DNA of 64,000 bases, from the NCBI GenBank assembly GCA_030340625.1, contig JAOPHQ010004845.1, positions 210,001 through 274,000 on the forward strand, read 5' to 3'. The position numbers were made by a program, and so were the translations under genes. Each line of letters opens with the position of its first letter. The stretch's first letter is position 1. The notes under the pieces were generated by a model. The model was not told the DNA's origin. It worked only from the letters and a program-made list of their open reading frames with translations, and searched no databases. Positions 12,201 to 23,684 of this stretch are shown one piece after another. The stretch is from Merluccius polli. Its lineage: Eukaryota; Chordata; Actinopteri; Gadiformes; Merlucciidae.

Positions 12201-12744
12201 CTGGAACCGGGCCTGCAATTGCCCAGTTGCCCATATGGTTAATCCGGCCTTGGTGTGTGTGTGTGTGTGTGTGTGTTGTGTGTGGGATGTGTATGCGGGA
12301 ACAGGATGCAAGGAGTGCGGGAACAGGATGCAAGGACAGCAAAAGGTGTTAACATTCTTTAATCCGACCAAAAAATTAATTAATTTTCTCATTGATTGTG
12401 AGCTATTTCTCAGCCTCACGGAACTCTTTTTCTCCGTGACACCACATGGTTTTGAATGTGGGTGCTTTTTCTTTCTTTTTTTCTTTAGTTTTTGTATGTT
12501 TGATGAGTGGTGTGAATATATTGGTTGTTTATATGCTCCAAATGTTTCTAAAGGTGAAATCTACTCAGCATATTGTTTTTCTTTTCCTTTTCATTGTGTG
12601 TTTTTTTCCAGCTCTTCACGACTGAATTATTGTATCCAAACTTAACTAAAAGTGAATATTTAAAGCCCAACTACGTGTATAATCTCTATGAAAGATATGA
12701 CTGATTTGAATATTATTTCTCAAAAACGTAAATGGCCTTAATAA

Positions 12745-13374
12745 TTATATAAAGAGGAAGAAGATCCTACAACAACTGAAAAAAGAAAAAGAAGATATAT
12801 TGTTTCTCCAAGAAACTCATTTAACGCAAGAGGAACATAAGACACTGGGCAGAATTACAAATGCACAAATTTATTCATCCTCATATATGTCATCAAGGAG
12901 AGGTGTAGCAACAATTATAAAAAATCATGTACCATTTCAGAAAACAAAAAGCATAGTGGATAAAGAAGAATGATTTGTTTTGGTGTTGGTCAAGATAGAA
13001 AACGTTGAAATAACTCTTATAAACATTTATTACCCACCAGATGAGAAAACTCAATTTATGAATGAAATTATTGATTTAATAGTAACCCAAGGCAAAGGAA
13101 TGGTTATTATTGGAGGTGACTTGAATCTTGTGTTAAATCCTAACGTGGACTCAACAGCAGGAATTAAACATAAATCTGAAAAAACCGCAAATATTTTGAG
13201 AAGAGCTTGTACTGAGTTGGGAATGATAGATGTGTGGCGAACTCTTCATCCAAGAACAAAGGATTGTACGTACTATTCTAATAGACACTCTACATACAAC
13301 AGACTGGACTACTTTCTCATGTTTAAGAAAGATATGACAAATATCAAAATGCACTATTGGAACAATTATACTAT
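12745..13374 (+). pseudogene. L1-type LINE endonuclease fragment
   Basis: The frame encodes KEDILFLQETHLTQEE and RGVATIIKNHV, then a stop, then VEITLINIYYPPDE, VIIGGDLNLVLNP and YSNRHSTYNRLDYFL. These are conserved blocks of the apurinic-type endonuclease of L1-clade retrotransposons. It is truncated at 13374 by the inverted arm, and no reverse transcriptase remains. Confidence 0.85.
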
Positions 13375-13575
13375 CACACGTGCGCGCCGAACACATGCGC
13401 CGGTCGCAATTTGCATTGCGCTTTGATGTTCACGGGAAAAAAAAACACAAAAAAACCCCAATGCGTTTATGACCCCACACGCGTAACACCCCGCCCACAT
13501 GCACGATCACGCGCGTGCGCGCGGACACGCCCCCCACGCGCGTGCGCGTCAAAAAATGTGTATCTTATATACTAC
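13375..13575. repeat. ~200-bp inverted arm, right copy
   Basis: Reverse complement of 5895-6096 with a few substitutions. Its inner edge abuts, and appears to truncate, the L1 endonuclease fragment that ends at about 13374. Confidence 0.85.
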
Positions 13576-14560
13576 TCCTATATGCTCTATGAATGAAAAT
13601 AAATGTGGAGAAATACAGAGAATCGCAGATGGTTTGACTCTTGCATAAATAAACCTTAGATGTTTAATTCCCCCAATATAGTTAGATTCTCAGGGTTACC
13701 CTGAGGAGAAAAGTACAGATGGTACATTCCACAGAAGCATTTGAGAGCACAAGTGATGCCAATCAAGCTGGAACATTAGAACATTAGAATATTAGTTCCT
13801 GGGGTGGCCATAAACATCTGACAGGGAAGGCATTATTCTTGCCTCATTGACCATGTGGTTCTTCAAAGCTGTTAATGAAACAGCAAGATATACTCAAGAC
13901 ATTTCTCATATACTCAAGACATTTTAAACACCTGATGAGTATACATACAAATGCAGTCGTCCTTACGAGAATGATTAACATTAACTTCAACTGGGGAACT
14001 TACTTATGTATTTGTTATATGTGTAAACTACCTCTCATGTCAATTCTCTATTATCTGTATAGTGTAATGGTATGTCCAACTGGTGGGGAGCTGTGGAAAG
14101 GGCCACAGGGCAGGTGCCTAATATTTTGGTCCAATTACCGGTAAGTAAACAATTCATAGGTTGTTGTGATTGGTTAGTGCATGTAGGAGGAACCCACAAA
14201 GGGAGCAAATATAACATGAAGTCTGAGCCAAGAATATCATTTTTTTGCAAACCAACTCGGCCTTTGGCATTGCATATGCCTCGGGCCACTTGGTGAAATA
14301 ATCCATGGAGACCCTGTTGTTGCCACAGCTCCTGATTTGACAATGGCAGCCACCCCTCGTCGCTGCAGGTCTGGATGGCCATCACCATCGGCATCACCCG
14401 CTCCCGCTTCTCCTGACGCTGACTAACGGCACTTCATCATCGTTAGGGGTGATGGAGCACCGGGAGAGGGGCGTTACCATTCCAATGTCTCAGCCGGTGC
14501 TGCACCTCAAAGTCATATATCCTGGCCTTTAGTGTTACGGAAGTTCAGGAGCCAGGTGAG
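13576..14560. other. Intergenic, no gene recognised
   Basis: Mostly AT-rich sequence with short frames only. The last ~250 bp may belong to the adjacent gypsy remnant but shows no readable domain. Confidence 0.4.
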
Positions 14561-14564
14561 GCAG

Positions 14565-15480
14565 TCATGGTCGGTAGGAGGAACCGACTTGCGCGCAGGT
14601 AGGGTCGGAAGTGCAAGGTCTGGACCACTCCCAACAGCTACCGCCAGGTAATGCATAATTCCATTCGGCCCAGCTCAGTGACCGGCTGTAGTAGGCTACT
14701 GCCTGCTCCCCAGCCGCTTTCCTTTGGGACAGGACGGCACCAACGTTGCCAGCGTCAGTGTCCACAATGAAGGGCTACTGGGCATCAGGGTAGGCCAGCA
14801 CAGAGGCATCGATCAGGGTGCCCCAAAGTTGGGTAAAAGCCGTGTTGCAGGTATGCAAAAGGCAGCATTGCAGGTGTCATCCCAGCAGAATGCGGTGAGG
14901 TGGTGGCGAAGTCCCTCATGAACCGGCAGTAATAGGAGGCCAGGCCCAGGAAGCTCCGCAGCTCGCTGACAGTGGTGGGTGACGGCCAATCTCGGACTGC
15001 AGCCATTTCTGCCAGATCGGTGGCAAACCCCTGCATGCTGATGACATGCCCCAGAGACGTTGTCTCTCTCCAGAGCAGGTGGCACTTCTTTGGGTTGAGC
15101 CTCACCCAGCCTGTTGAATGGTGGTGAAGACCTCCCACATGTTAGCCAAGGCCCCCTCGAAGCTGTTGGCGTGTACCAGCAGGTAATCCAGGTACACCAC
15201 ACAGTGGCCGCGGAGACGGCTGCCAGCACCCTCTCCATCAGCCTCTTGAACTTGGCTGGCGCATTACAGAGCCCAAATGGCATGTCTCTGAACTGCCACA
15301 GCCCTTGCCCGATGGTGAACGCTGTCTTTGGCCGGGCCTCCACCGCCACCTTGACCTGCCAGTAGCCATGTGCAAGTCCAGGGAGCTGATCCAGCTGGAA
15401 CCCATGATGTAGTCCAGGGCGTCATCGATGCGGGTTAGCGGATAGGTGTCCTTGGTGTTGACTGCATTCACGGCTACGTT
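14565..15480 (-). pseudogene. Ty3/gypsy pol remnant (RT and RNase H)
   Basis: In minus-strand order: DTYPLTRIDDALDYIMGSSW and SSLDLHMA (RT blocks), TAFTIGQGLWQFRDMPFGLC with NAPAKFKRLMERVL, VRLNPKKCHLL, LRSFLGLASYYCRFMRDFA, then TDAGNVGAVLSQ and AYYSRSLSWAEWNY (RNase H). The YxDD box is corrupted and several frame changes are needed. No LTRs or integrase were recognised. Confidence 0.88.
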
Positions 15481-15919
15481 CCCACATCTCCTGGATGGTC
15501 GCACAGTTCTCAGTGGAGAGAAAAGAGGTAGACTGTGTAGTAGAGGACCCCCTGGCAGCGATGTACAGGATCTTCCGGCTTCTGGCAGCAACGTGGAGAA
15601 CCCCCTGGCGGCTGGTGGTGATGTGGAGGGCCCCCTGGTGGTTGGCGGTGATGTGGAGGACCCCATGGATAACAACCCCCATAATCCTTTGTGCTACACA
15701 CAAATATAATACTGTGGCCCACCCCTTTGGGTCACTACAATGTCACTACATGTTTTCATGCAAATCATGTATGCTACTTATGCAAATGAGAACATGTTTA
15801 TTGGGTTCACCTATCTAAAAGTGTGTTGCACCTTATGTGGCCAGCTTGGATGTCTGTGAATGGATACAACAAAAAGCTGGATGCGTCGACCTATGCAGAC
15901 ATGTTTGAATTTACCATTT

Positions 15920-16350
15920 GCATCGACTTCAAATTGCAGAGCATTGTCATACTGTGAACAGCCTTTTCCTACTCATCCCAAAGATACCCAATAGGGTTAA
16001 GATCAAGGGACTACTATGCAGAGATCCAATGATATTTGAAGCCATGAAAACTCCTCTACTCATATGTTCCTGCAAGTATTTTGTGATGCAAGGCCCTAAT
16101 GCCGGCCGAGAAAACATTCCCCATACCTCACACTACCACCAGCAGCATGTACTGTTGTCGACTCCAAACAAGATGGCCCCATGCACTCATGTTGCTTGTG
16201 CCAAATTTGGATCCTTCCATCAGCCAACCATTTTCCTCTACTCAGCAGTTGGTCTTTCATGCTCCGGTGCCCATTGGAGACACTTGAGCAGACACAATGC
16301 TCCAACTCTACCTGTGTATTCAGCCTGGCTCCTAGATCATGCATCTACCA
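15920..16350 (-). pseudogene. Tc1-like transposase remnant
   Basis: A minus-strand frame encodes GRIQIWHKQHECMGPSCLES and HAAGGSVRYGECF. Further frames give a degenerate DLNPIGYLWDE block, which corresponds to the last catalytic block of Tc1 transposases. Multiple frameshifts and internal loss are evident. Confidence 0.75.
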
Positions 16351-17424
16351 TCTCATCACTCAATCCACGGTTAAACCTCAGCAGATGAATCAAAATGATG
16401 CTGTTGTCTAAACCAAGCATACATTTAGTTCCACTTTCTCCCTGTAGCACCCGCGGCGCCACACATTTTGAGCTATCACTATAGTGAGTAGTGAGTGATT
16501 TTCATTCTAGCTGTTCATCCAATAAGCAGCCTGAGGAAAGCTTTGAGTGAAAGCTTCTCAGCTAATCAGCGGCTTCTACCCCACCCCTCTCCCCATCACG
16601 TCCTCCCATAGCCAAACCTCACAGGTAGGCTACTGAGTCGCTGTCCTCAGTGCCGCAGAAAAAGCGCTGAAACAGAGATAAAGGGGTTCCTACGGAAGCC
16701 GAGAACGACCGTGATTGCTTATCATTTTTTAGGCCCGTTATTTTTTAGGCCCGTGTCATTCCTTGATTAAAGTAAAATCGTGGTCTCTCCTTCTGTCATT
16801 GTCAATTCTTACTGTAAGAACATCAATGGGGAAGTCAAGTTGCGATCTTGGCAAAACCATGAATTTGCTATCTCGAGATAGTGAGATAATTAAGTCGTTA
16901 TCACAAGAAAACAGGCCTAAAAAATTATGAGCAACCACGGCCCATCCAGTTCTATTTCATCCTTACTGACCGCCAGAGGCGGTGCTTTAAGCACTGGATG
17001 TATCCGTCTCGTGCATGCGCAGTTCGAGTACCTATACCAACAAAGTCACCTGTGACCCCTCGTGACACCGGAAGGCTATATAGCCCGGTGTCGACAGAGG
17101 ATCTGTTCCCTTCATCTTCTCGCAAAGACGCAGGTACCGACATATTCGTTTTTTGAAGGGATCACGCTCCAGTTTATTGTGCAGCCTTGCGACCAAAAGG
17201 TCGGAGTCACGGGCGAGTCGCTCGTCCTCCAGGGGCTGTTTAACTGTACAGCACTGAGCTAATTGCCGCTTCTTTCCAGTGTTGTAGCAACTTTTCCTTA
17301 AAAAAAAAAAAAAAAGGGTTTGTAGCCGCTAATTGCAGCTTCCTTGTTTTTGAATAGAAGCAGCTCGGCTGTGTTCTAGATTGCCACATTTGTCTGGTAA
17401 CTTTTTCTTTTGTTAAAAGAAGTG

Positions 17425-17985
17425 GCTTGTTGGTGAAGGCAGCGTGCTCGCGTCCTCTCCCAGTAAAACTGATGTGTATTTCTGTTCAGTTCCTTAACGG
17501 TGAAGGCAGCGCTCTCGTGTCCTCTCCTGGTAATACTGCCGTGTACTTTTTGGGGTAAGTAGCTTGTTGGTGAAGGCAGCGTGCTCGCGTCCTCTCCCAG
17601 TAAAACTGCTGTGTATTTCTGTTCAGTCACGTACCGGTGAAGGCAGCGCTCTCGCGTCCTCTCCTGGTAATACTGCCGTGTACTTTTTGGGGTAAGTAGC
17701 TTGTTGGTGAAGGCAGCGTGCTCGCGTCCTCTCCCAGTAAAACTGCTGTGTATTTCTGTTCAGTCACTTACCGGTGAAGGCAGCGCTCTCGCGTCCTCTC
17801 CTGGTAATACGGCTGTGTATTTGAGATCAGTCTCTTACCGGTGAAGGCAGCACTCTCGCATCCTCTCCCGGTAATACTGCTGTGTATTTCTGTTCAGTCC
17901 CTGACCGGTGTAATACTGCTGTTTGTTTTCTGGCTTAGTAGCTTACTGGTGAAGGCAGTGCTCTCACTCCCTCTCCCAGTGTTCT
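17425..17985 (+). repeat. DIRS leader minisatellite (~60-bp units)
   Basis: About nine units built on GGTGAAGGCAGCGCTCTCGC and TCCTCTCCTGGTAATACTGC, alternating between two variants. They sit between the left terminal repeat and gag. They could modulate transcription or translation of the element (inference). Confidence 0.9.
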
Positions 17986-17989
17986 GCTG

Positions 17990-19549
17990 ATGGCTCATGT
18001 GTGTAGCGCCTGCGTGGCCTCCCTTGAGCCTGACGATGGCCATGACCGCCCCTCTTGCCTTGAGCATTTGAGGGAGGGCCTTACTGAGAGTGCCTGTATG
18101 AACTGCGGCTCCATGCCCTGGGCACTTAGGGTGACTAGACTCGCAGCGGTGGAGCGTCCGGCGGCCGCCGACCTTCCCTCAATGGCACCACTTCCTTCGG
18201 CCCAGCCCGACCGGCCTCGGCGCCGGGGTAGAGCAGTGGCTATGGGTGCCCCCCCCAGGAAAAGGGCTAAGGGTGAACTAGCGTCAAAGGTGGATTGCTT
18301 GTCGTCTGATATGGTGAGGATACAGGAGCTCCTCCTGACCCTGCAACCTGGGGCGGGTGGGGGGGTGGCTGAGGTCCAGCCTGACCCTTCCTTGGGGGAT
18401 GTGCCTAACATGGACGATGCCCTGTCACTGGCGGCTTCGGCTAACCTCTTCAATGAGAGGGTCACGGAGGATGGAACCTCGAACACTGTTGGGGAGACCT
18501 CCTACTCCTCTGCTCGGAGTTCTGGGCACAGCACAGAGTGTACCCCCATGGGGGCCGTCATCCGTACGGCCCTGGCTCGCCTAGGGCTCGATGCTCCTCA
18601 GGCAGACTTGGCTCAGCCTAGTGCCGTCTTCAGGGGCAGCCCTGCCCCGACCTCTTTCTCTGTCCCTCCTTCAGAGGAGTACTTAAAGGAGCTACACTCT
18701 TGCTGGAAGGATGTCAAGGTCCTCTCCCGTCCTCCCAGTGCTCGGGCCTTGGCGGCCATGCAGGATCCAGCGCAGTATGGGCTGGGTCCGTTGAGCCCGC
18801 CATTGCCTCCCTCATTTTGGCCCCCGATCAGGCTTTGAGGCCAGATGCCAGGTGTCCCCGGCCCCAGTGCAGGGTCACAGATGACCTGCTTTCAAAGGCC
18901 TACGATGCAGCGGCACGTATGGGTCGGATAGGCAACTCCCTCTCCCACCTAATGCTGGCACTCTCAACCTCTGCAATAAGCTGCAGTTGAGCCATCCATG
19001 CAGGACCTTAGTGATGCGTCCTTACAGGCCTTTGCCCTCATGTCCAGAGAATTGGGGTGCGTTATGTCCACCCTGGTCCAGACTCGCCACCAGGTTTGGC
19101 TGACTCAGTCGCCCCTGACAGAGGGGTGCAGGAGGGCCCTCAGAGCTGTGCCAGTGACACCGGGGGAGCTGTTCGGATCAGCTACCCAGGAGACACTGGA
19201 GCAAGCTGCCCAAGCTAGGCAGACCAGCCTGCAGCTGTCGGGTCTTCGCAGGAGTGTGTCCGCTCCTGGCAGGCCTAGGGACTCCTCGGCTGCCCCCCAA
19301 AGCCGCTCCCAGCCACGCTCATATCCAGCGAGAGGCGATGGCCTACGTAGATCTCGGCGGCCCACCCAGCCACCTGATGGTAACTTTCGCGCCCCTACCC
19401 GTCCATTGCCCGGGCAGCCTCGGGCCGCAGAGCCTCACCGGTACCCCCACGAGCCCACAGAGGCCGGGGGGCCAGGCGCTAGGACCACGGGCCGGCCGTC
19501 GGCTGTTTTTCCCAGCCGCAGCTCAGTCACTGGGCTGCCTGTACTATAG
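17990..19549 (+). pseudogene. DIRS gag-like ORF1, frameshifted
   Basis: The first frame (17990-18838) starts MAHVCSACVASLEPDDGHD. A second (to 18990) holds RCPRPQCRVTDDLLSKAYDA and GRIGNSLSHLMLAL. A third (18998-19549) starts MQDLSDASLQAFALMSREL. These blocks match the gag-like protein of fish DIRS elements as I recall it. Two frameshifts, near 18800 and 18990, break it. Confidence 0.8.
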
Positions 19550-19557
19550 ACCCCTGG

Positions 19558-21100
19558 GTGGTTTCCACCTTAACCCGGGGGTACGAATTACAGTTCCAGC
19601 GCCGGCCCCAAGCCTTCGGCCGGGTCAAAATGACAGTCGTCCGCGATCCGCCGAAGGCCTCAGCTCTGGCCCAGGAGCTATCTGCCCTCCTGGCTAAGGG
19701 TGCGATCGAGCCAGTGGACCCTCAGTTACAACCCGGGGGGTTCTACTCGGCGTACTTTCTTGTAACCAAGAAAGACGGCAGATTCCGGCCCATTCTAGAC
19801 CTAAGGGGCCTCAACATGTTTTGCCATTTCACATGCTCACCTCGGCAGACACCCTGAGGGTAGTTGCCAGAGGGGAGTGGTTCACAACCATAGATCTGAA
19901 GGACGCCTATTTTCATGTGCCGGTTGCATCACACGACAGGCGGTTCCTGAGGTTTGCCTATCGGGGCCGGCATTTCCAGTTCACGGTACTTCCTTTTGGG
20001 CTCTCCCTCTCCCCGAGGGTTTTCACCAAGGTTGTGGTGGCAGCCCTTGCACCCCTGCAGACACAGGGCATGAAGTTCCTGCCGTATTTGGACGACTGGC
20101 TGGTCTGTGCCCCATCCAGGTCCCAGGTGGCCCAGGATACGGCCCGCCTACTGTCGCACGTGGCCCAGCTGGGCTTGACGGTGAACCGGGGAAAGAGTTG
20201 CCTGGACCCTTCCCAAAGGGTTACCTATCTGGGGATGGTTCTGGACTCCGTCGCCATGAGGGCCTGCCTTTCACCTCGGCGCGTGGACGACATCCTCTGC
20301 CTCCTTCCCCTCTTCAGGGCCGGCAGGAGGCTGTTTTCGTTCAGTTTTTACAGCTTTTGGGCAAACTGACAACTGCCTCAGCTGTGGTACCTCTGGTCTT
20401 ACTGTCCCTGCGCCCACTGCAAATATGGATGAACAGCCTGCACCTAGATGCCAAGTGGCACAGGCAGAGGAGGGTCAGGGTGACTCTGCAGTGTCTCGTC
20501 TCTCTCTCTCCATGGAGGGAGAGGCACCAGGTCAGCACGGCTTCTCTGGGTATCCCGGAGCCTGTTGACTTGGGCGTCTCCCCGTCTGGCCAGCCTGCGG
20601 GCAGTCTATTTACCGGGGGACAGGAATCGCGGACTTCCTCTCCCGATGGAAGCCCCCCACCAGGAGAATGGCACCCCGAGGTGGTGGAGTCGATGTGGGG
20701 CCTCTTCGGCAGGGCGGAGGTAGACCTCTTTGCCTCGGAGGAGTCGACGCATTGCCCCCTCTGGTTCTCCTGGACAGAAGCGACAGAAGCGTTGGGGCAG
20801 GACGCGTTGGCGCACAATTGGCCGGACAGGCCTCTGTATGCCTTTCCACCATTGCCTCTGATCCTACCGACACTCCAGAGGGTCCTTTTGCAGGGCCACC
20901 GGCTTCTGCTGGTGGCTCCCTTTTGGCCAGGGAGGCTCTGGTATCCACTGCTGCTCAGACTCTGTTGCAGTGCGCCATGGCGCCTCCCCGACAGGAGGGA
21001 CCTCCTGTCACAGCTGAGGGGTCAGATCTGGCATCCCGACCCCTGTCGCCTCCAGCTCTGGGCTTGGCCACTGCAGGGCCCGACCCACTGCTGAGGGATT
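19558..21100 (+). pseudogene. DIRS reverse transcriptase / RNase H, broken
   Basis: RT blocks: FYSAYFLVTKKDGRFRPILD, a frameshift near 19820, then WFTTIDLKDAYFHVPV, FTVLPFGLSLSPRVF and the catalytic KFLPYLDDWLV. The following RNase H region jumps from VSLSPWRERHQV almost directly to EWHPEVVESMWGLFGRAEVD. The expected catalytic core is largely missing, which suggests an internal deletion near 20540-20650. Confidence 0.88.
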
Positions 21101-22114
21101 GCACTGCGGCCGTCAGGGGTACTGTCCTGAGTGCCAGGGCACCGTCGACCAGGCTGCAGTACGAAAACAGGTGGAAGCTGTTCTCTAACTGGTGTGTGGC
21201 TAGAGCCGTGGATCCAGTACACTGCACTGTGGCCACCGTTCTGGAATTTTTTGCAGTTCCTCCTGGATAGTGGCTGTTCCCACTCCACCTTGAGGGTCTA
21301 TGTCGCTGCTATCTCCTCCCTACACGATAGGGTGGACAGCGCCACGGTAGGACGCCACAGGCTAGTGTCCCTCTTCCTTAGAGGGGCTTTGAGACTGCGT
21401 CCCCCCACAGCCATGAGGGCTCCGGCATGGGACCTGCCGCTGGTGCTGGAAGCCCTGTCATCGCCTCCCTTTGAGCCCTTGGGCCAAGTGAAGCTGAAGT
21501 GGCTGTCCATGAAGGCTGCCTTTTTACTCGCCATAACCTCTGCAAAGCGGGTCGGGGAGTTGCATGCCCTATCTGTGAGTGATACATGCTTGAGGTGGAA
21601 CTCCGATGGCTCGGGTGTCACTCTATGGCCGAATGTTGCGTTCCTGCCAAAGGTGCTTCCACGCAATCACCTTAACCAACCCATCCAGTTAGCACGCTTT
21701 GACCCCCCATCTGAGGAGGGTGGGTATGAGCTGCTGTGCCCGGTGCGGGCTCTAAGGGCTTATATTTCTGCTACCGCCGATATTCGTCAGTCAGAGCAGC
21801 TTTTTGTTTGCCATGGTGGCCCTAACAGGGGTCGTGCTTTAACAAAGCAGAGGCTGTCCCACTGGGTTGTGGATACCATAACACATGCCTACGCGGCCAG
21901 TGGTCGCCCCCCGCCATCCGGGGTTAGGTGTCACTCAACCAGGAGTGTCTCAGCATCATGGGCTGCCCTGAGAGGGGTGCCCCTGGGGACCATCTGTGCC
22001 GCGGCGTCATGGGCGTCGCCTAGCACATTCTCCAGGTTCTACCGGGTCAACGTCGCCACTCCCCATCCGATGGGTGTGGTCCTAATGACAAGTTCTGCTG
22101 TCTCCAGTCAGTGA
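20900..22114 (+). pseudogene. DIRS tyrosine recombinase, one frameshift
   Basis: The N-terminal core-binding part (APSTRLQYENRWKLFSNWCV) is in one frame to about 21255. The rest is in another: STLRVYVAAISSLHD, TSAKRVGELHAL with the first catalytic Arg, GVRCHSTRSVSA with the H-x-x-R box, and STFSRFYRVNV with the nucleophilic Tyr. All catalytic residues are present; only the frameshift disables it. Confidence 0.9.
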
Positions 22115-22149
22115 GGCGAGTGCTTGGGTTCTTCGTGACGTTGTTGGTA

Positions 22150-22256
22150 TAGGTCATCCAGTGCTTAAAGCACCGCCTCTGGTGGTCAGTAAGGATGAAA
22201 TAGAACGCAGTTACGTATGTAACTCCGGTTCTATGAATCCTGGATGACCGCCAGAG
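22150..22256. other. DIRS internal complementary region
   Basis: The first half is the reverse complement of the left end (AGTAAGGATGAAATAGAAC). The second half is the reverse complement of the right end (CCGGTTCTATGAATCCTGG). GCAGTTACGTATGTAACT joins them. In DIRS replication this region templates circle closure. Confidence 0.88.
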
Positions 22257-22379
22257 TTACAGGTCACTCAGAAGTCTTGTGGTTTGCAAGAAGATTCTGG
22301 GAACAGATCCTCTGTCGACAACGGGCTATATAGCCTTCCGGTGTCACGAGGGGTCACAGGTGACTTTGTTGGTATAGGT

Positions 22380-23105
22380 CAGGGGTGGCCAACCCGCGGC
22401 TCCCGAGCCGCATGCGGCTCTTTGCCTGGTTCATGCGACTCTTACGTTCATATATAATGTTGTGTTGTGTATAGCCCCTTTCACACTGCTCAAAAAAACC
22501 CTATGTAAACCCGCTAACACTCGATATTAATCGGCTTCACCTCCGATCGGCATTGATGTGATGTCACACCCACGTGAACTGGCTAATTAGCGCCATGACG
22601 GAGGCTACGAAGGCTCGACATAAAACTAAAGTCCAAAACACACCGCCGCCGAACGCCGCGCGTCAAAACAGCCGCCCCTGTTATTTTCTATGTACACCCC
22701 CACACCGGTGGCGGCAGGCGGGCGCTGCCCAACTACACTTCACGCCACTGTCCTATTTCACAGCGTCGCCGCGCGTCAAGTGCCGCCGAAAAGGCGCTTT
22801 TTTCTTTTCTTTTGTTTTTCTTCTGCTCCGGAGACGACTATATTCCTGTTGACGCGCCGCAGCGCGACGCTTCCTATGTGTGCTAGGGGCGGCACTTGTG
22901 TCATAGACGTGCCGCGGCACGTCTATGGCACGTCTAAAACTTCAGTGCCACTTCGCTGGCTGAACAGAGGTGTGTGTGTGTGTGTGTGTGTGAGTGAGGA
23001 AGTGATAGGGGGGATGTTCATGTGTGCCTGTGTGTATGATGTGGCTCTTTGCAGTAACACAGTAAAACATTTGGCTCTTAGTCTCTAACTGGTTGGCCAC
23101 CCTTG
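22380..23105. mobile_element. hAT MITE splitting the DIRS right end
   Basis: Ends are CAGGGGTGGCCAACC and the inverted GGTTGGCCACCCTTG. It is flanked by GTATAGGT (22372-22379) and TTATAGGT (23106-23113), an 8-bp duplication with one mismatch. Removing it restores a continuous DIRS terminal repeat. A GT microsatellite lies at 22970-22993. Confidence 0.92.
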
Positions 23106-23199
23106 TTATAGGTACTCGAACTGCGCATGCGCGAGACAGATACATCCAGTGCTTAAAGCACCGCCTCTGGCGGTCATCCAGGATTCATAGAACCGGAAC

Positions 23200-23684
23200 T
23201 CTACGTTTTCTGGAGGCCCACCCACAATCAAATTCCTGGCGCCGCTAGTGCCCTGTAGTAGCCCACATTTAGTTCAAATTCGTTATTATGCATGCTTCCA
23301 GGTCAGTTAGCTAGCATACAGTCTGTATGTTTTATAATATTGACACCATTTGTTTTATTGCTTTTAGTTGCCTTAGTTTTATTAATATTACTGACTTATG
23401 ACACATTTGACAATACAAAAAACAAAACAAAAATGACTTTGTTTCTTACAGGCATTCTGCATTTACATCGAATTTCTGTAATTTTTTTATTGCAGCACTT
23501 GAATTGATAGTATTAAAGATCAAGTGCAATTAGTCTCTTGCATCTGTGATAACACATTTCTATGTAAACATGATCTAGAGAGAGATGTGTATTTATTCTT
23601 CAGGATTACAATAGCAGGAATACTTGGATGCCCCAATGGTGTTAGAACTAATACTGAATAATTATATAGGAAATTAGCTGACAG
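23200..23684. other. Intergenic, no gene recognised
   Basis: AT-rich sequence between the DIRS element and the next MITE; nothing recognisable. Confidence 0.5.

Larger units (their letters stand above)
6277..12252 (+). mobile_element. hAT transposon inserted in a GT microsatellite
   Basis: The left end reads CAGGGCCGGATCAGTAA; the right end is the inverted match TTAATCCGGCCTTG. Both sides are flanked by GTGTGTGT, consistent with the 8-bp target duplication of hAT elements, though the repeat context makes its exact placement ambiguous. It carries a terminal minisatellite (6341-6571), a decayed transposase (6921-8635) and a nested LINE (about 9155-11270). Confidence 0.85.
16949..23199 (+). mobile_element. 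DIRS-type tyrosine-recombinase retrotransposon
   Basis: DIRS elements integrate through a circular intermediate and a tyrosine recombinase rather than an integrase. The left terminal repeat (about 16949-17115) matches, inverted, the right one (22298-22379 plus 23106-23199, split by a hAT MITE). The segment at about 22150-22256 is complementary to the outer edges of both ends joined together, the diagnostic internal complementary region. Gag, RT/RNase H and recombinase frames lie between, in order, with several frameshifts. No target duplication is expected. Confidence 0.93.

Noticed and set aside
12235..12645. 136-codon frame starting in a GT repeat
   Set aside because: Its first part translates the microsatellite and hAT end, and the rest is low-complexity Phe-rich sequence.
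17425..17985. Regular repeats reminiscent of a CRISPR array
   Set aside because: Units are contiguous without unique spacers and lie in a eukaryotic DIRS leader.
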